DNA of 64,000 nucleotides from NCBI GenBank assembly GCA_963695375.1, contig OY968767.1, positions 682,001 to 746,000 on the forward strand, in the 5' to 3' direction. Below, piece by piece: positions 42,796 through 51,342 of the stretch. Made by a program: the position numbers and the translations under genes. This stretch comes from JACCVL01 sp963695375 (GTDB lineage Bacteria; Actinomycetota; Actinomycetes; Propionibacteriales; Nocardioidaceae). The notes under the pieces are model-generated. The model was not told the origin of the DNA. It searched no databases and worked only from the letters and a program-made list of their open reading frames with translations. Position 1 is the stretch's first letter. Each line of letters opens with the position of its first letter.

Positions 42796-44157
42796 TCAGC
42801 GGCCGAGGCGGTCGAGCAGCAGCGCCTCGGCGAGGCACACCCGCTCAAACTCGGCCAGGTGCAGGCTCTCGTTGGCTCCGTGCGCCCGGGTATCCGGATC
42901 CTCGACCCCGGTCACCAGCATCGCCGCGTCCGGGAACGCCGCGGCGAACTCGGCGATGAACGGGATCGACCCGCCGACGCCGATGTCGACCGGCGCGGTC
43001 CCGTCCCAGGCGTCGGTGAACGCCGACCGGGCGGCGTCGTACGCCGGACCGCTCGCGTCGATCGCGTACGGCTCGCCCAGCTCTGGCGAGTCCACACTCA
43101 CCGCCGCCCCCCACGGTGCGTGCTGCATCAGATGCTCGGTCAGCGCCGCGAGCGCGGCGCGGGCGTCGTCCCCCGGTGCCACTCGCATGCTGACCCGGGC
43201 CCGGGCGGTGGCCAGCAGCGTGTTCGACGCGTGGTCGCTGGGCGGGGCGTCCAGCCCGGTGACCGCGATCGCCGGCCGGGTCCACAGCCGTTCGACGACC
43301 GAGCCGGAGCCGATCAGCTCGACCCCGTCCAGCACCGACGACTCGGCGCGCACCCGATCCTCGGGATAGGCGAGCTCGGTGGCCGGCGCCGACACCAGGC
43401 CGGACACCGCCACGTTGCCGTCGGCGTCGTGCAGCGTGGCGAGCAGGCGAGCCAGCGTGGTCAGGGCATCCGGGACCACGCCGCCCCACATTCCCGAGTG
43501 CACCGCATGGTCGAGGGTCCGGACCCGTACCAGGACGTTCACCAGCCCGCGCAGCGACGTGGTCAGCGCCGGCACCCCGATGTCCCAGTTGGTCGAGTCG
43601 GCGATGACGAAGACATCGGCCGCCAGCCGGTCGCGGTGCCGGGCGAGGATGGTGGGCAGCGAGCCCGAACCAGACTCCTCCTCGCCCTCCACGAAGACCG
43701 TCACCCCGACCGGCGGCCGGCCGTCATGGGCCAGGTACGCCGCCAGATGGGCCGCGATGCCGGCCTTGTCGTCGGCGGCACCGCGCCCGTACAGCCGTCC
43801 GGCTCGCTCGGTCGGCTCGAAGGGGGGGCTGTCCCAGTCCCCAGCATCTCCTGGCGGCTGGACGTCGTGGTGGGCGTACAGGAACACGGTCGGGGCACCC
43901 GCGGGAGCCGGGTGCCGGGCGAGCACCGCCGGCCGGCCGCCTTCCTCCAGCACCTCGATCTCGGGGAAGCCGGCGGCGCTCAGAATCCCCGCGACGGCGT
44001 CCGCGCTGCGGCGCACCTCCGGCGCGTCTCCGTCGACGTCGCTGACGGACGGGATACGCACCAGCTCGTCGAGCCAGGCCCGCACCTGTGGCAGCGCCGC
44101 CTTGGTCGCCGTTCGCAGGTCCTCGACCCGCCCGCTCCGGTCCGTCGGCTGCGACAT
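42796..44157 (-). CDS. M20 family dipeptidase
   Basis: A 453-residue zinc metallopeptidase. The first metal histidine is in FLYAHHDVQPP near residue 95, the bridging aspartate in GRGAADDKAG near 128, and the catalytic glutamates in VEGEEESGSGS near 160. A C-terminal GANESLH block supplies the last histidine ligand. M20 members of this length usually split dipeptides or related amides. It lies between the sterol-carrier gene and purF on the same strand. Confidence 0.92.
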   Translation of the reverse strand: MSQPTDRSGRVEDLRTATKAALPQVRAWLDELVRIPSVSDVDGDAPEVRRSADAVAGILSAAGFPEIEVLEEGGRPAVLARHPAPAGAPTVFLYAHHDVQPPGDAGDWDSPPFEPTERAGRLYGRGAADDKAGIAAHLAAYLAHDGRPPVGVTVFVEGEEESGSGSLPTILARHRDRLAADVFVIADSTNWDIGVPALTTSLRGLVNVLVRVRTLDHAVHSGMWGGVVPDALTTLARLLATLHDADGNVAVSGLVSAPATELAYPEDRVRAESSVLDGVELIGSGSVVERLWTRPAIAVTGLDAPPSDHASNTLLATARARVSMRVAPGDDARAALAALTEHLMQHAPWGAAVSVDSPELGEPYAIDASGPAYDAARSAFTDAWDGTAPVDIGVGGSIPFIAEFAAAFPDAAMLVTGVEDPDTRAHGANESLHLAEFERVCLAEALLLDRLGR

Positions 44158-44166
44158 GACGCGACC

Positions 44167-44547
44167 CTAGTCGCGGCCGCCGGACGCCACCGTCAGCGGG
44201 AGCAGCGGGGACAGATCGGACCGCTCCCCGGACGCGAGCAGCAGCCCGGCCGTGGACGCCTGCTGCCAGGCCAGCTCACCGGTCGCGAGGCCGATCCAGG
44301 TCTGCGGGTCGGCCTCCACGACTGCCGGTGGCGTCCCCCGGGTGTGTCGAGCACCGGCGATGCACTGCACCACGGCGTACGGCGGCACGCGCACCTCGAC
44401 GCTCGCGCCCGGGTGGTCGCGCACCAGCACCGCGAGCAGGTGCCGGACCAGCAAGCGTTCGTCTTCGGCGTCCGCGGCCGCCCGGCGACGGCGGTCAAGA
44501 GCGGCGGTGACGTCGGCGTCCGGGGCCGGGCGCAGGCGTACGGGCAC
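44167..44547 (-). CDS. Sterol carrier family protein
   Basis: A 126-residue protein of the bacterial SCP-like family encoded near purF in many actinobacteria, including mycobacteria. The VVEADPQTWIGLATGELAW block is the recognisable core. It lacks membrane segments. No ligand is established for these proteins; lipid or acyl binding is presumed from the family name. It lies nine bases upstream of the dipeptidase gene and is probably co-transcribed. Confidence 0.85.
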   Translation of the reverse strand: MPVRLRPAPDADVTAALDRRRRAAADAEDERLLVRHLLAVLVRDHPGASVEVRVPPYAVVQCIAGARHTRGTPPAVVEADPQTWIGLATGELAWQQASTAGLLLASGERSDLSPLLPLTVASGGRD

Positions 44548-44655
44548 GGCGCTCAGCGTAGGCGCGTCCGGCGACGGTCGGCGCGACGGTCGGTGTGCGG
44601 TGGTCGGTGCGATGGTCGGTGCGGTGGCGATGGTTGGCGCCGGCCGTGCGGTGGC

Positions 44656-44697
44656 GATGATGCATTCCCGTCGTTCGAGCGACAGAAATGCGTCATC
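44656..44697. repeat. Imperfect inverted repeat in a divergent intergenic region
   Basis: Arms 44656-44673 and 44680-44697 match at 15 of 18 positions around a six-base loop, with GATGA, GCATT and GTCG kept. The preceding 90 bases are degenerate GGTCGGTGCG-type repeats. The region separates the sterol-carrier gene from the glycosidase-like gene. Confidence 0.5.
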
Positions 44698-44789
44698 GCT
44701 CGTCCAGACCGGGTCCCAACTGCCCCACCCGTATCATCCGATCGGTCCATTCCGGGGCATGTCGTGCTGGTCCTGGGCCGCCCGGCACC

Positions 44790-44795
44790 TACCGT
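44790..44795 (+). promoter_or_regulatory. Leaderless -10 hexamer TACCGT
   Basis: TACCGT lies six bases before GTG 44802, which supports that start and a leaderless transcript. Confidence 0.5.
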
Positions 44796-44801
44796 CGCCT
44801 G

Positions 44802-46220
44802 GTGCGTACGCGACGACTTCCCCCCGCCCTGATCGCCGTCCCGGTCACCGCCGCGATGCTGGCGCTCCCACTCGCACCCGCGTCAGGAGCGGCTGCCGGC
44901 GTGCACGGCGTCGCCACAGGCAGTGCCCCCACAGCCGGCGCCCCGGTAACCGCCCCGGTCGGCGCCCCGGCCACCCCGCGCGGACCCAAGATGATCCGGA
45001 CCCCGCGCTCGTTCACCGGCTTCGGGTTCGACCGGTGCGTCACCCCCAGCAGCGCGGCGATGGACACCTGGCGCCGGGCCTCGCCGTTCTCAGCGGTGGG
45101 CATCTACATCAGCGGCTCCGGTCGGGCCTGTCCGGAGAGCGCGCAGCCGTACCTCGACCCCGCCTGGGTCCGCCGCCAGCACAACCGCGGCTGGCGGATC
45201 CTGCCGATCCACGTCGGCCTGCAGGCGCCGTGCTTCCAGCAGGGCGACCCGACCCCCTCCAAGCCGCGGATGTCCGCGCGCCCGCACAAGGCCCACCGGC
45301 AGGGCACCCGGGCGGCCGACGCGTCGGTGGCGAAGGCGCGCCACTTCGGCATCGGGTCAGGCAGCACGCTGTACCTCGACATCGAGTGGTACGAGCGCAC
45401 CAACTCCCGGTGCAACAAGGCGGTCCTCACCCACGTCGACGCGTGGACCGAGCGGCTGCACAAGCTCGGCTACCGCTCCGGGCTCTACTCCAGCGCGTCG
45501 GCCGCGATCCAGGCCGTGGACGTGGCCCGGCACCGCAACGGAGACCGCTGGACGTGGCCGGACCAGCTGTGGTTCGCCTGGGGCAACGGTCGGGCCGACC
45601 TCCAGGGCGAGCCGTACCTGTCGGGGGACTTCTGGCGGGGCAGCAAGCGGCTGCACCAGTACCAACTCGACGTCACCGCGACCTACGGCGGTCTGGGCAT
45701 GGCCATCGACCGCAACTGGCTGAGCGTCGGCAAGGGCTCGCGGGCCCGGCCGCAGACCGGCACCTGCGACCGCCGGCTGAGCTTCCCGTCGTACCCGGTG
45801 CTGGAGCGCGGGCACAAGGGGCCTCGCGTCGCCGCGGCCCGGTGCCTGCTGCGCCGAGGCGGCTGGACGGAGGCAGCAGTGACCGAGCGGTTCGACCAGC
45901 CGATGGTGCGAGCGCTCAAGCGGCTGCAGGCGGCGCGTGACCTTCCGGTCAGCGGCCGGCTCACCACCCGGTCGTGGCTGGTCCTGCTCTCGAACGGGCG
46001 GCACCCGCTGCTCAAGGTCGGCTCGGACGCGCAGGCGGTCTGGCGGCTGCAGCGGGCGCTGCGGGCCGCTGGGCGGACGGTGCCCCGGACCGGGGTCTTC
46101 ACCGTGGCGACTGCCTCGGCGGTACGGGCGTACGAGCGGGCCGTGGGCCTGCCGGACAACGGCGTCGTGGACGGCGACCTCTGGCGGTCCCTGGGCCGCG
46201 GGCGGATCGGCCGCGGCTGA
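44802..46220 (+). CDS. Secreted DUF1906 glycoside-hydrolase-like protein with peptidoglycan-binding domains
   Basis: A 472-residue exported protein. The signal peptide ends near residue 30 and is followed by an Ala/Pro/Gly linker. Residues 70-320 match the Rv2525c-like glycoside-hydrolase-like (DUF1906) barrel: TGFGFDRCVTPS, GIYISGSGRACP, and the acidic LYLDIEWYE in a catalytic position. Two peptidoglycan-binding-1 repeats follow (about 330-400 and 405-470). It probably acts on or binds the cell wall. No lipobox or anchor is seen. Confidence 0.87.
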   Translation: MRTRRLPPALIAVPVTAAMLALPLAPASGAAAGVHGVATGSAPTAGAPVTAPVGAPATPRGPKMIRTPRSFTGFGFDRCVTPSSAAMDTWRRASPFSAVGIYISGSGRACPESAQPYLDPAWVRRQHNRGWRILPIHVGLQAPCFQQGDPTPSKPRMSARPHKAHRQGTRAADASVAKARHFGIGSGSTLYLDIEWYERTNSRCNKAVLTHVDAWTERLHKLGYRSGLYSSASAAIQAVDVARHRNGDRWTWPDQLWFAWGNGRADLQGEPYLSGDFWRGSKRLHQYQLDVTATYGGLGMAIDRNWLSVGKGSRARPQTGTCDRRLSFPSYPVLERGHKGPRVAAARCLLRRGGWTEAAVTERFDQPMVRALKRLQAARDLPVSGRLTTRSWLVLLSNGRHPLLKVGSDAQAVWRLQRALRAAGRTVPRTGVFTVATASAVRAYERAVGLPDNGVVDGDLWRSLGRGRIGRG

Positions 46221-46264
46221 CCCCCACCCGGTCCGCCCCCCTCCCGGTCCGCCCCCCTCCCTGT

Positions 46265-46314
46265 CACGATCCGCGACTTCTGCAGGTCACTGTCTGCAGA
46301 AGTCGCGGATCGTG
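46265..46314. repeat. Family A inverted pair, copies A7 and A8
   Basis: Two complete 21-bp copies (46265-46285 plus, 46294-46314 minus) form a perfect hairpin with an eight-base loop between two convergent genes. Each copy lies 45-47 bases after the stop of the gene reading into it, behind a C-rich tract. This is the best terminator-like arrangement of the family. Confidence 0.9.
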
Positions 46315-46360
46315 GGGTCAGGAGGGCGGGCAGGGGGATCTGGGGGGGCGGGCAGGGGGA

Positions 46361-48694
46361 TCAGGTGTCGAGCGCAGCGGGCAGCGTTGCCGACCACGCC
46401 GCCCGCAGCTCCTCCAACGGCAGGTCGAAGAGCCCCTCGACCTGGAGGCCGGGCGCCGCGTCGGTGCCGCCGAGCCGCACGCACGCGACGCCGTGCTCGG
46501 TCGCCGCGGCCAGGAAGGCCTGCTCGGTCTCCCCGGGGACCGACACCAGCGCCCGTCCGGCCGACTCGCTGAACAAACCGACGAACGGGTCGACCCCGTC
46601 CGGCAACCGGACCCGCGCACCGACGCCGTGCCGCAGGCAGCACTCGACGAGCGCCTGGCTCAGCCCGCCGTCGGACAGGTCGTGCGCGGACTCGACCAGC
46701 CCGGCAGCCACCGCGGTGCGCATCAGCTCCGCCAGCACCCGCTCGGCCGACAGGTCCACCCGCGGCGGGCGACCGCCGAGGTGCCCGTGCACCGCGTGCG
46801 CCCACTCGGAGCCGGACAGCTCCTCCCGGGTGTCGCCGAGCAGCAGGATCGACCGGCCAGGACCGGCGAAGCCGCTCGGCACCCGGCGCCGCACGTCGTC
46901 GAGCACGCCCAGCACGGCGACCACCGGCGTCGGCAGGATCGCCACCGCTCCGGTCTGGTTGTAGAAGCTCACGTTGCCGCCGGTCACCGGCAACCCCAGC
47001 TCGCGACAGCCGTCCACCAGCCCGGCGACCGTCCGCTCGAACTGCCACATCACCTCGGGATCCTCCGGCGACCCGAAGTTGAGGCAGTCGCTGACCGCGA
47101 GCGGCTGGGCCCCGACCACCGCGACGTTGCGGTATGCCTCGGCCAGCGCGAGCTGTGCCCCGAGGTACGGGTCGAGGCGGCAGAACCGGCCGTTGCAGTC
47201 CGTGGCCACGGCCACCCCCAGGCCGGTCTCCTCGTCCACCCGCACCACGCCGGCGTCCTCCGGCTGCGCGAGGACGGTGTTCCCGCGGACGTACCGGTCG
47301 TACTGGTCGGTGACCCAGGACCGGTCGGCGAGGTTCGGCGCGGCCGCCAGCCGCAGCACCGTGTCCCGCAGCTCCGCGCCCGTGCCCGGGCGGACCAGCC
47401 GCTCGGCCCCGTCGGCCTCCCGAGCGTCCTGGTCGGCGGGGCGGGCGGACGGCCGCTCGTAGACCGGTCCCTCGTGCGCCACCGTCCGCGGCGGCACGTC
47501 CACGACGGTCTCGCCGTGCCACTCGACCACCAGCCGGCCGCCGCGGGCGCGGTCCGCGTCGGTGACCGCGGTGACCTCGCCGATCACGTGTGCCTCGACC
47601 TCCCAGCGGGCGCAGATGGCGAGGAAGTCGTCGACGTGCCGCGGCTCGACGACGGCCATCATCCGTTCCTGGCTCTCGCTCATCAAGATCTCCTCGGGCG
47701 CGAGCGAGGAGTCCCGCAACGGCACCCGGTCGAGCCAGACGTGCATGCCGCCGTCCCCCGCGCTGGCCAGCTCCGAGGTGGCGCAGGACAGCCCGGCGCC
47801 GCCGAGGTCCTGGATGCCGCTGACGAGTCCGGCGGCGAACAGCTCGAGCGTGCACTCGATGAGCAGCTTCTCCATGAACGGGTCGCCGACCTGGACGCTG
47901 GGCCGCTTCACCGGACCGCCGCTGCCGTCGGCGTCGCTGAACGTCTCGCTGGCGAGCACCGACACGCCACCGATGCCGTCGCCACCGGTCCGCGCTCCGT
48001 ACAGGATCACCGCGTTGCCCGCGCCCGACGCGCTGGCCAGGTGCAGGTCCTCGTGCCGCAGGACGCCCACGCACAACGCGTTGACCAGCGGGTTGCCCGC
48101 GTACGAGGGGTCGAAGACGACCTCGCCGCCGACGTTGGGCAGGCCCAGGCAATTGCCGTAGCCACCGACCCCGGCCACCACGCCGGGCAGCACCCGCCCC
48201 GTGTCCGGCGCGTCCAGCGGGCCGAACCGCAGCGGGTCCATCACCGCCACCGGGCGGGCCCCCATCGCGAGGATGTCGCGCACGATCCCGCCGACGCCGG
48301 TGGCCGCGCCCTGGTACGGCTCGACGTAGCTCGGGTGGTTGTGGGACTCGATCTTGAACGTCACCGCGTAGCCCTGGCCGATGTCGAGCACACCCGCGTT
48401 CTCACCGATCCCGGCGAGCAGCCGACCGACCGGCGTGCGCGGCGGCAGCTCGCCGAAGCGACGCAGGTGCACCTTGCTGGACTTGTACGAGCAGTGCTCG
48501 GACCACATCACGGAGTACATGGCCAGCTCGGAGCTGGTGGGCCGGCGATCCAGGATGGTGCGGATCCGGTCGTACTCGTCGGCCCGTAGGCCGAGCTCGG
48601 CCCATGGCTGCTCGTGCTCCGGCGTCTCCGCCGCCTGCGGCACGGTGTCGACGGGCAGCCGGGTCGGCACGCTCGTCGGCGCGGCGTCGGTCAC
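46361..48694 (-). CDS. purL: Phosphoribosylformylglycinamidine synthase, PurL subunit (small type)
   Basis: A 777-residue FGAR amidotransferase of the small type that works with PurQ and PurS. The N-terminal MWSEHCSYKSSK, FKIESHNHPS, GGYGNCLGLPN and TGGNVSFYN blocks mark the ATP- and FGAR-binding halves. The GTG start has -10 TAGGGT seven bases upstream, predicting a leaderless mRNA. purQ and purS lie 1.7 kb upstream, separated by two plus-strand genes. It ends at the A7/A8 hairpin. Confidence 0.96.
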   Translation of the reverse strand: MTDAAPTSVPTRLPVDTVPQAAETPEHEQPWAELGLRADEYDRIRTILDRRPTSSELAMYSVMWSEHCSYKSSKVHLRRFGELPPRTPVGRLLAGIGENAGVLDIGQGYAVTFKIESHNHPSYVEPYQGAATGVGGIVRDILAMGARPVAVMDPLRFGPLDAPDTGRVLPGVVAGVGGYGNCLGLPNVGGEVVFDPSYAGNPLVNALCVGVLRHEDLHLASASGAGNAVILYGARTGGDGIGGVSVLASETFSDADGSGGPVKRPSVQVGDPFMEKLLIECTLELFAAGLVSGIQDLGGAGLSCATSELASAGDGGMHVWLDRVPLRDSSLAPEEILMSESQERMMAVVEPRHVDDFLAICARWEVEAHVIGEVTAVTDADRARGGRLVVEWHGETVVDVPPRTVAHEGPVYERPSARPADQDAREADGAERLVRPGTGAELRDTVLRLAAAPNLADRSWVTDQYDRYVRGNTVLAQPEDAGVVRVDEETGLGVAVATDCNGRFCRLDPYLGAQLALAEAYRNVAVVGAQPLAVSDCLNFGSPEDPEVMWQFERTVAGLVDGCRELGLPVTGGNVSFYNQTGAVAILPTPVVAVLGVLDDVRRRVPSGFAGPGRSILLLGDTREELSGSEWAHAVHGHLGGRPPRVDLSAERVLAELMRTAVAAGLVESAHDLSDGGLSQALVECCLRHGVGARVRLPDGVDPFVGLFSESAGRALVSVPGETEQAFLAAATEHGVACVRLGGTDAAPGLQVEGLFDLPLEELRAAWSATLPAALDT

Positions 48695-48701
48695 CCGGCG
48701 A

Positions 48702-48707
48702 ACCCTA
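48702..48707 (-). promoter_or_regulatory. Leaderless -10 hexamer TAGGGT of purL
   Basis: On the minus strand TAGGGT is seven bases before GTG 48694, giving purL its own promoter, independent of purQ. Confidence 0.5.
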
Positions 48708-48765
48708 CCCAGGCCTTCGCCCCGCCGGTGGTGACGCCGGGGCGGCGGACGTCGTCGCGTCCTCG

Positions 48766-48771
48766 TACAGT
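48766..48771 (+). promoter_or_regulatory. Leaderless -10 hexamer TACAGT
   Basis: TACAGT lies six bases before GTG 48778 of the EamA gene and supports that start. Confidence 0.5.
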
Positions 48772-48777
48772 CCCGGC

Positions 48778-49623
48778 GTGGTCGTCGTGTTCTCGCTGGG
48801 TTGCGCGCTGGCGTATGGGCTGTCGGACTTCTTCGCCGGCCTGCTCTCGCGCCAGACCAGCCCCTGGGCGGTGGCGGTGGCGTCCTATTCCGCCGCCACC
48901 GTGCTGACGCTCGGTCTCGCAGTCACCGCGGGCGGTGACCCGACCGCGAGCGACTGGGCCTGGTCGGCGCTGGCCGGCGTCGGCGGTGGAGCCGGGGCCG
49001 GCTTCCTCTACCGCGGCCTGGGCGGCGGCACGATGACGGTCGTGGCCCCGGTGTCGGCACTGCTCTCCGCGCTGGTTCCGGTCGCCGTCGGCGTCCTGAC
49101 CGGAGACCGGCCGTCGACCGTGACCTGGGCCGGTGTGGCCTGTGCGCTGCCGGCCATCTGGCTGGTGTCGCTCGTCCCCGAGGATGCGGACCGGCCGGCG
49201 CACCTGCGGTCGCACAACGCCGGGCTGGTGGACGGGATGCTTGCCGGTCTCGGCTTCGGGGTGCTGTTCTCCAGCCTCGCCCAGGTGCCCGACAGCGCCG
49301 GCTTCGGGCCGCTGACGCTCACCCAGGCGATGGCCGTGCTGGCGACCGCGGCGCTGGCCGCGGTACTGCGCAGCGACTGGCTGCCGCGGGACCGGGCCGC
49401 CAGCCTCGGCATCGGCGTGGGAGTGCTCGGGACCGCCGCGACCGTGCTCTTCCTGCTGGCCACCCAGACCGGGCTGCTCACCGTCGCGGCGGTGCTGTCG
49501 TCGCTGTACCCCGGCGCCACCGTGCTGCTCGCGGCCCTAGTGCTGCGTGAGCGGATCAGCCAACCGCAGACCGCCGGGCTGCTGCTGGCCGGACTCGCGG
49601 TGGGGCTGGTGGCGTCCGGCTGA
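48778..49623 (+). CDS. EamA/DMT family transporter
   Basis: A 281-residue membrane protein with ten predicted helices in two EamA repeats. FSLGCALAYGLSDFFAGLLSR opens the first and SLYPGATVLLAALVLRERIS lies in the last hairpin, as in drug/metabolite exporters. The substrate is unknown. The GTG start is supported by the -10 box upstream. It is transcribed away from purL. Confidence 0.85.
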   Translation: MVVVFSLGCALAYGLSDFFAGLLSRQTSPWAVAVASYSAATVLTLGLAVTAGGDPTASDWAWSALAGVGGGAGAGFLYRGLGGGTMTVVAPVSALLSALVPVAVGVLTGDRPSTVTWAGVACALPAIWLVSLVPEDADRPAHLRSHNAGLVDGMLAGLGFGVLFSSLAQVPDSAGFGPLTLTQAMAVLATAALAAVLRSDWLPRDRAASLGIGVGVLGTAATVLFLLATQTGLLTVAAVLSSLYPGATVLLAALVLRERISQPQTAGLLLAGLAVGLVASG

Positions 49624-49782
49624 GCACCGCGCTGGCCGGCGCCCTCCGATCGAGCCATTCCCGCTAGTCACGCTGGGTCATTTCCCCCCTCTGATCCTGT
49701 TACCCCATCGGCGGACTGCCGGTGGGGGCTACCGTGCCGCTGGCTCGATCCGAGCCGAGCAGCCCGTCCCGAGGGGGTCCCC

Positions 49783-50319
49783 ATGAAGCGTCTCGTCACC
49801 GCGTCGATCGGCCTCACGCTGTCCGCCGCGCTGGTCGGCGCCGCAAGCGCTTCCGCGACTGCCGCGCCCGGCAACCTGCTCCGCAACGGCGGGTTCGAGC
49901 AGGGTGACAACGGCGCCTGGTCCGGCAACCCCGAGAGCAGCCTGACCACCTCGGACCCGCACAGCGGCGCCTGGATCGCCTGGATGGGCGGCAACGGCAC
50001 CCCGCACTCCGACACCCTGGCCCAGCGGGTGTCCATCCCGAACGGCACCGCCGCCCGGCTGACGTTCTGGCTGAAGACGACCTCCGAGGAGCCGGCCGGC
50101 AACACCGACGACACCTTCAAGGTGCGGGTCACCCGCAACGGCACCACCCGGACCGTCCGGGCGCTGTCCAGCGCCGACGCCACCGGGACGTACGTCAAGT
50201 ACACGGTGCCCATGAGCCGGTACCTCGGCCGGACCGTCACGGTGCGGTTCGTGGCCACTGAAGACCAGAGCAACCGGACCGACTTCCAGCTGGACGACGT
50301 CGCGCTGCGCAGCAGCTGA
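49783..50319 (+). CDS. Secreted jelly-roll-like protein
   Basis: A 178-residue exported protein. A typical signal peptide ends at about residue 27 (ASATA-APGN). The mature part, LLRNGGFEQGDNGAWSG then LTFWLKTTS and FQLDDVALRSS, has the pattern of a carbohydrate-binding-like beta-sandwich that begins with NGGFE. It is a single domain without a catalytic module. The target is unknown. It lies between purL and purQ but on the opposite strand. Confidence 0.8.
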   Translation: MKRLVTASIGLTLSAALVGAASASATAAPGNLLRNGGFEQGDNGAWSGNPESSLTTSDPHSGAWIAWMGGNGTPHSDTLAQRVSIPNGTAARLTFWLKTTSEEPAGNTDDTFKVRVTRNGTTRTVRALSSADATGTYVKYTVPMSRYLGRTVTVRFVATEDQSNRTDFQLDDVALRSS

Positions 50320-50348
50320 GCGGGCGTGCGCAGCAGACTCGTGTCGAC

Positions 50349-51020
50349 TCAGCTGCGGACCAGGCGGCCCAGCGCCGAGACGAAGAAGCCGAGGCCGTCG
50401 GTGCCGGGGCCGCACAGCGGCTCGACCGCGTGCTCGGGGTGCGGCATCAGGCCGACCACGGTGCCGGTCTCGTTGCTGATGCCGGCGATGGCACGAGCCG
50501 ACCCGTTCGGGTTGTCCCCGACGTAGCGGGCGACCACCCGCCCCTCGCCCTCGAGCCGGTCCAGCGTGGCCCGGTCGGCCACGAACCCGCCCTCGCCGTT
50601 CTTCAGCGGCACCACGATCTCCTGGCCGGGCTCGTAGGCCGAGGTCCAGGCGGTGCCGGCGTTCTCGATCCGCAACCGCTGGTCGCGGCAGACGAACCGG
50701 CGGTGGTCGTTGCGGATCAGGGCGCCGGGGAGCAGATGCGACTCGCAGAGCACCTGGAAGCCGTTGCAGATGCCGAGCACCGGCAGCCCGCCTCGGGCGG
50801 CGTCGGCCAGCTCCGTCATCACCGGGGCGAACCGGGCGATCGCACCGCAGCGCAGGTAGTCGCCGTACGAGAACCCGCCGGGCAGCACCACCGCATCGAC
50901 CCCGCGGAGGTCGTGGTCGCCGTGCCACAGCGGCACCGGCTCCCCGCCGGCCGTCCGGATCGCGCGGGCCGCGTCGACGTCGTCGAGCGACCCGGGAAAG
51001 GTGACCACGCCGACCCTCAC
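50349..51020 (-). CDS. purQ: Phosphoribosylformylglycinamidine synthase, PurQ subunit
   Basis: A 223-residue class I glutamine amidotransferase that supplies ammonia to PurL. The nucleophile cysteine is in VLGICNGFQVL near residue 86, and the C-terminal HPEHAVE block carries the catalytic histidine and glutamate. The start overlaps the purS stop by four bases. Confidence 0.95.
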   Translation of the reverse strand: MRVGVVTFPGSLDDVDAARAIRTAGGEPVPLWHGDHDLRGVDAVVLPGGFSYGDYLRCGAIARFAPVMTELADAARGGLPVLGICNGFQVLCESHLLPGALIRNDHRRFVCRDQRLRIENAGTAWTSAYEPGQEIVVPLKNGEGGFVADRATLDRLEGEGRVVARYVGDNPNGSARAIAGISNETGTVVGLMPHPEHAVEPLCGPGTDGLGFFVSALGRLVRS

Positions 51021-51274
51021 GCCGCCGGCACCCCGTCCACGCGCACCGTGAAGTCCTCGATCACCGGGTTGGACAGCAGCGTCGCCGCCATCGCGCGGAC
51101 CTGCTCGAGCCGCTCCGGCGTCAGCTCACCGTCCACCTCGAGCTCGAACCGCTTGCCCTGCCGGACGTCGGTGACGCCCTCGAAGCCGAGTCGCGGCAGC
51201 GCCCCGTGCACGGCCTTGCCCTGCGGGTCCAGGATCTCGGGCTTGAGCATCACGTCGACGACGACGCGGGCCAT
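51017..51274 (-). CDS. purS: Phosphoribosylformylglycinamidine synthase, PurS subunit
   Basis: An 85-residue protein that joins PurL and PurQ. The KPEILDPQGKAVHGAL block near the N-terminus is characteristic, followed by LGFEGVTDVRQGKRFEL. It is translationally coupled to purQ through ATGA. It lies 68 bases downstream of the acyl-CoA ligase gene on the same strand. Confidence 0.95.
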   Translation of the reverse strand: MARVVVDVMLKPEILDPQGKAVHGALPRLGFEGVTDVRQGKRFELEVDGELTPERLEQVRAMAATLLSNPVIEDFTVRVDGVPAA

Positions 51275-51342
51275 GCGAACTCCTCGGCATCCGGGTGGGC
51301 TCGGGACGCGACGAGCCTAGACGAGGGCGCCCGCCGGTGCGG

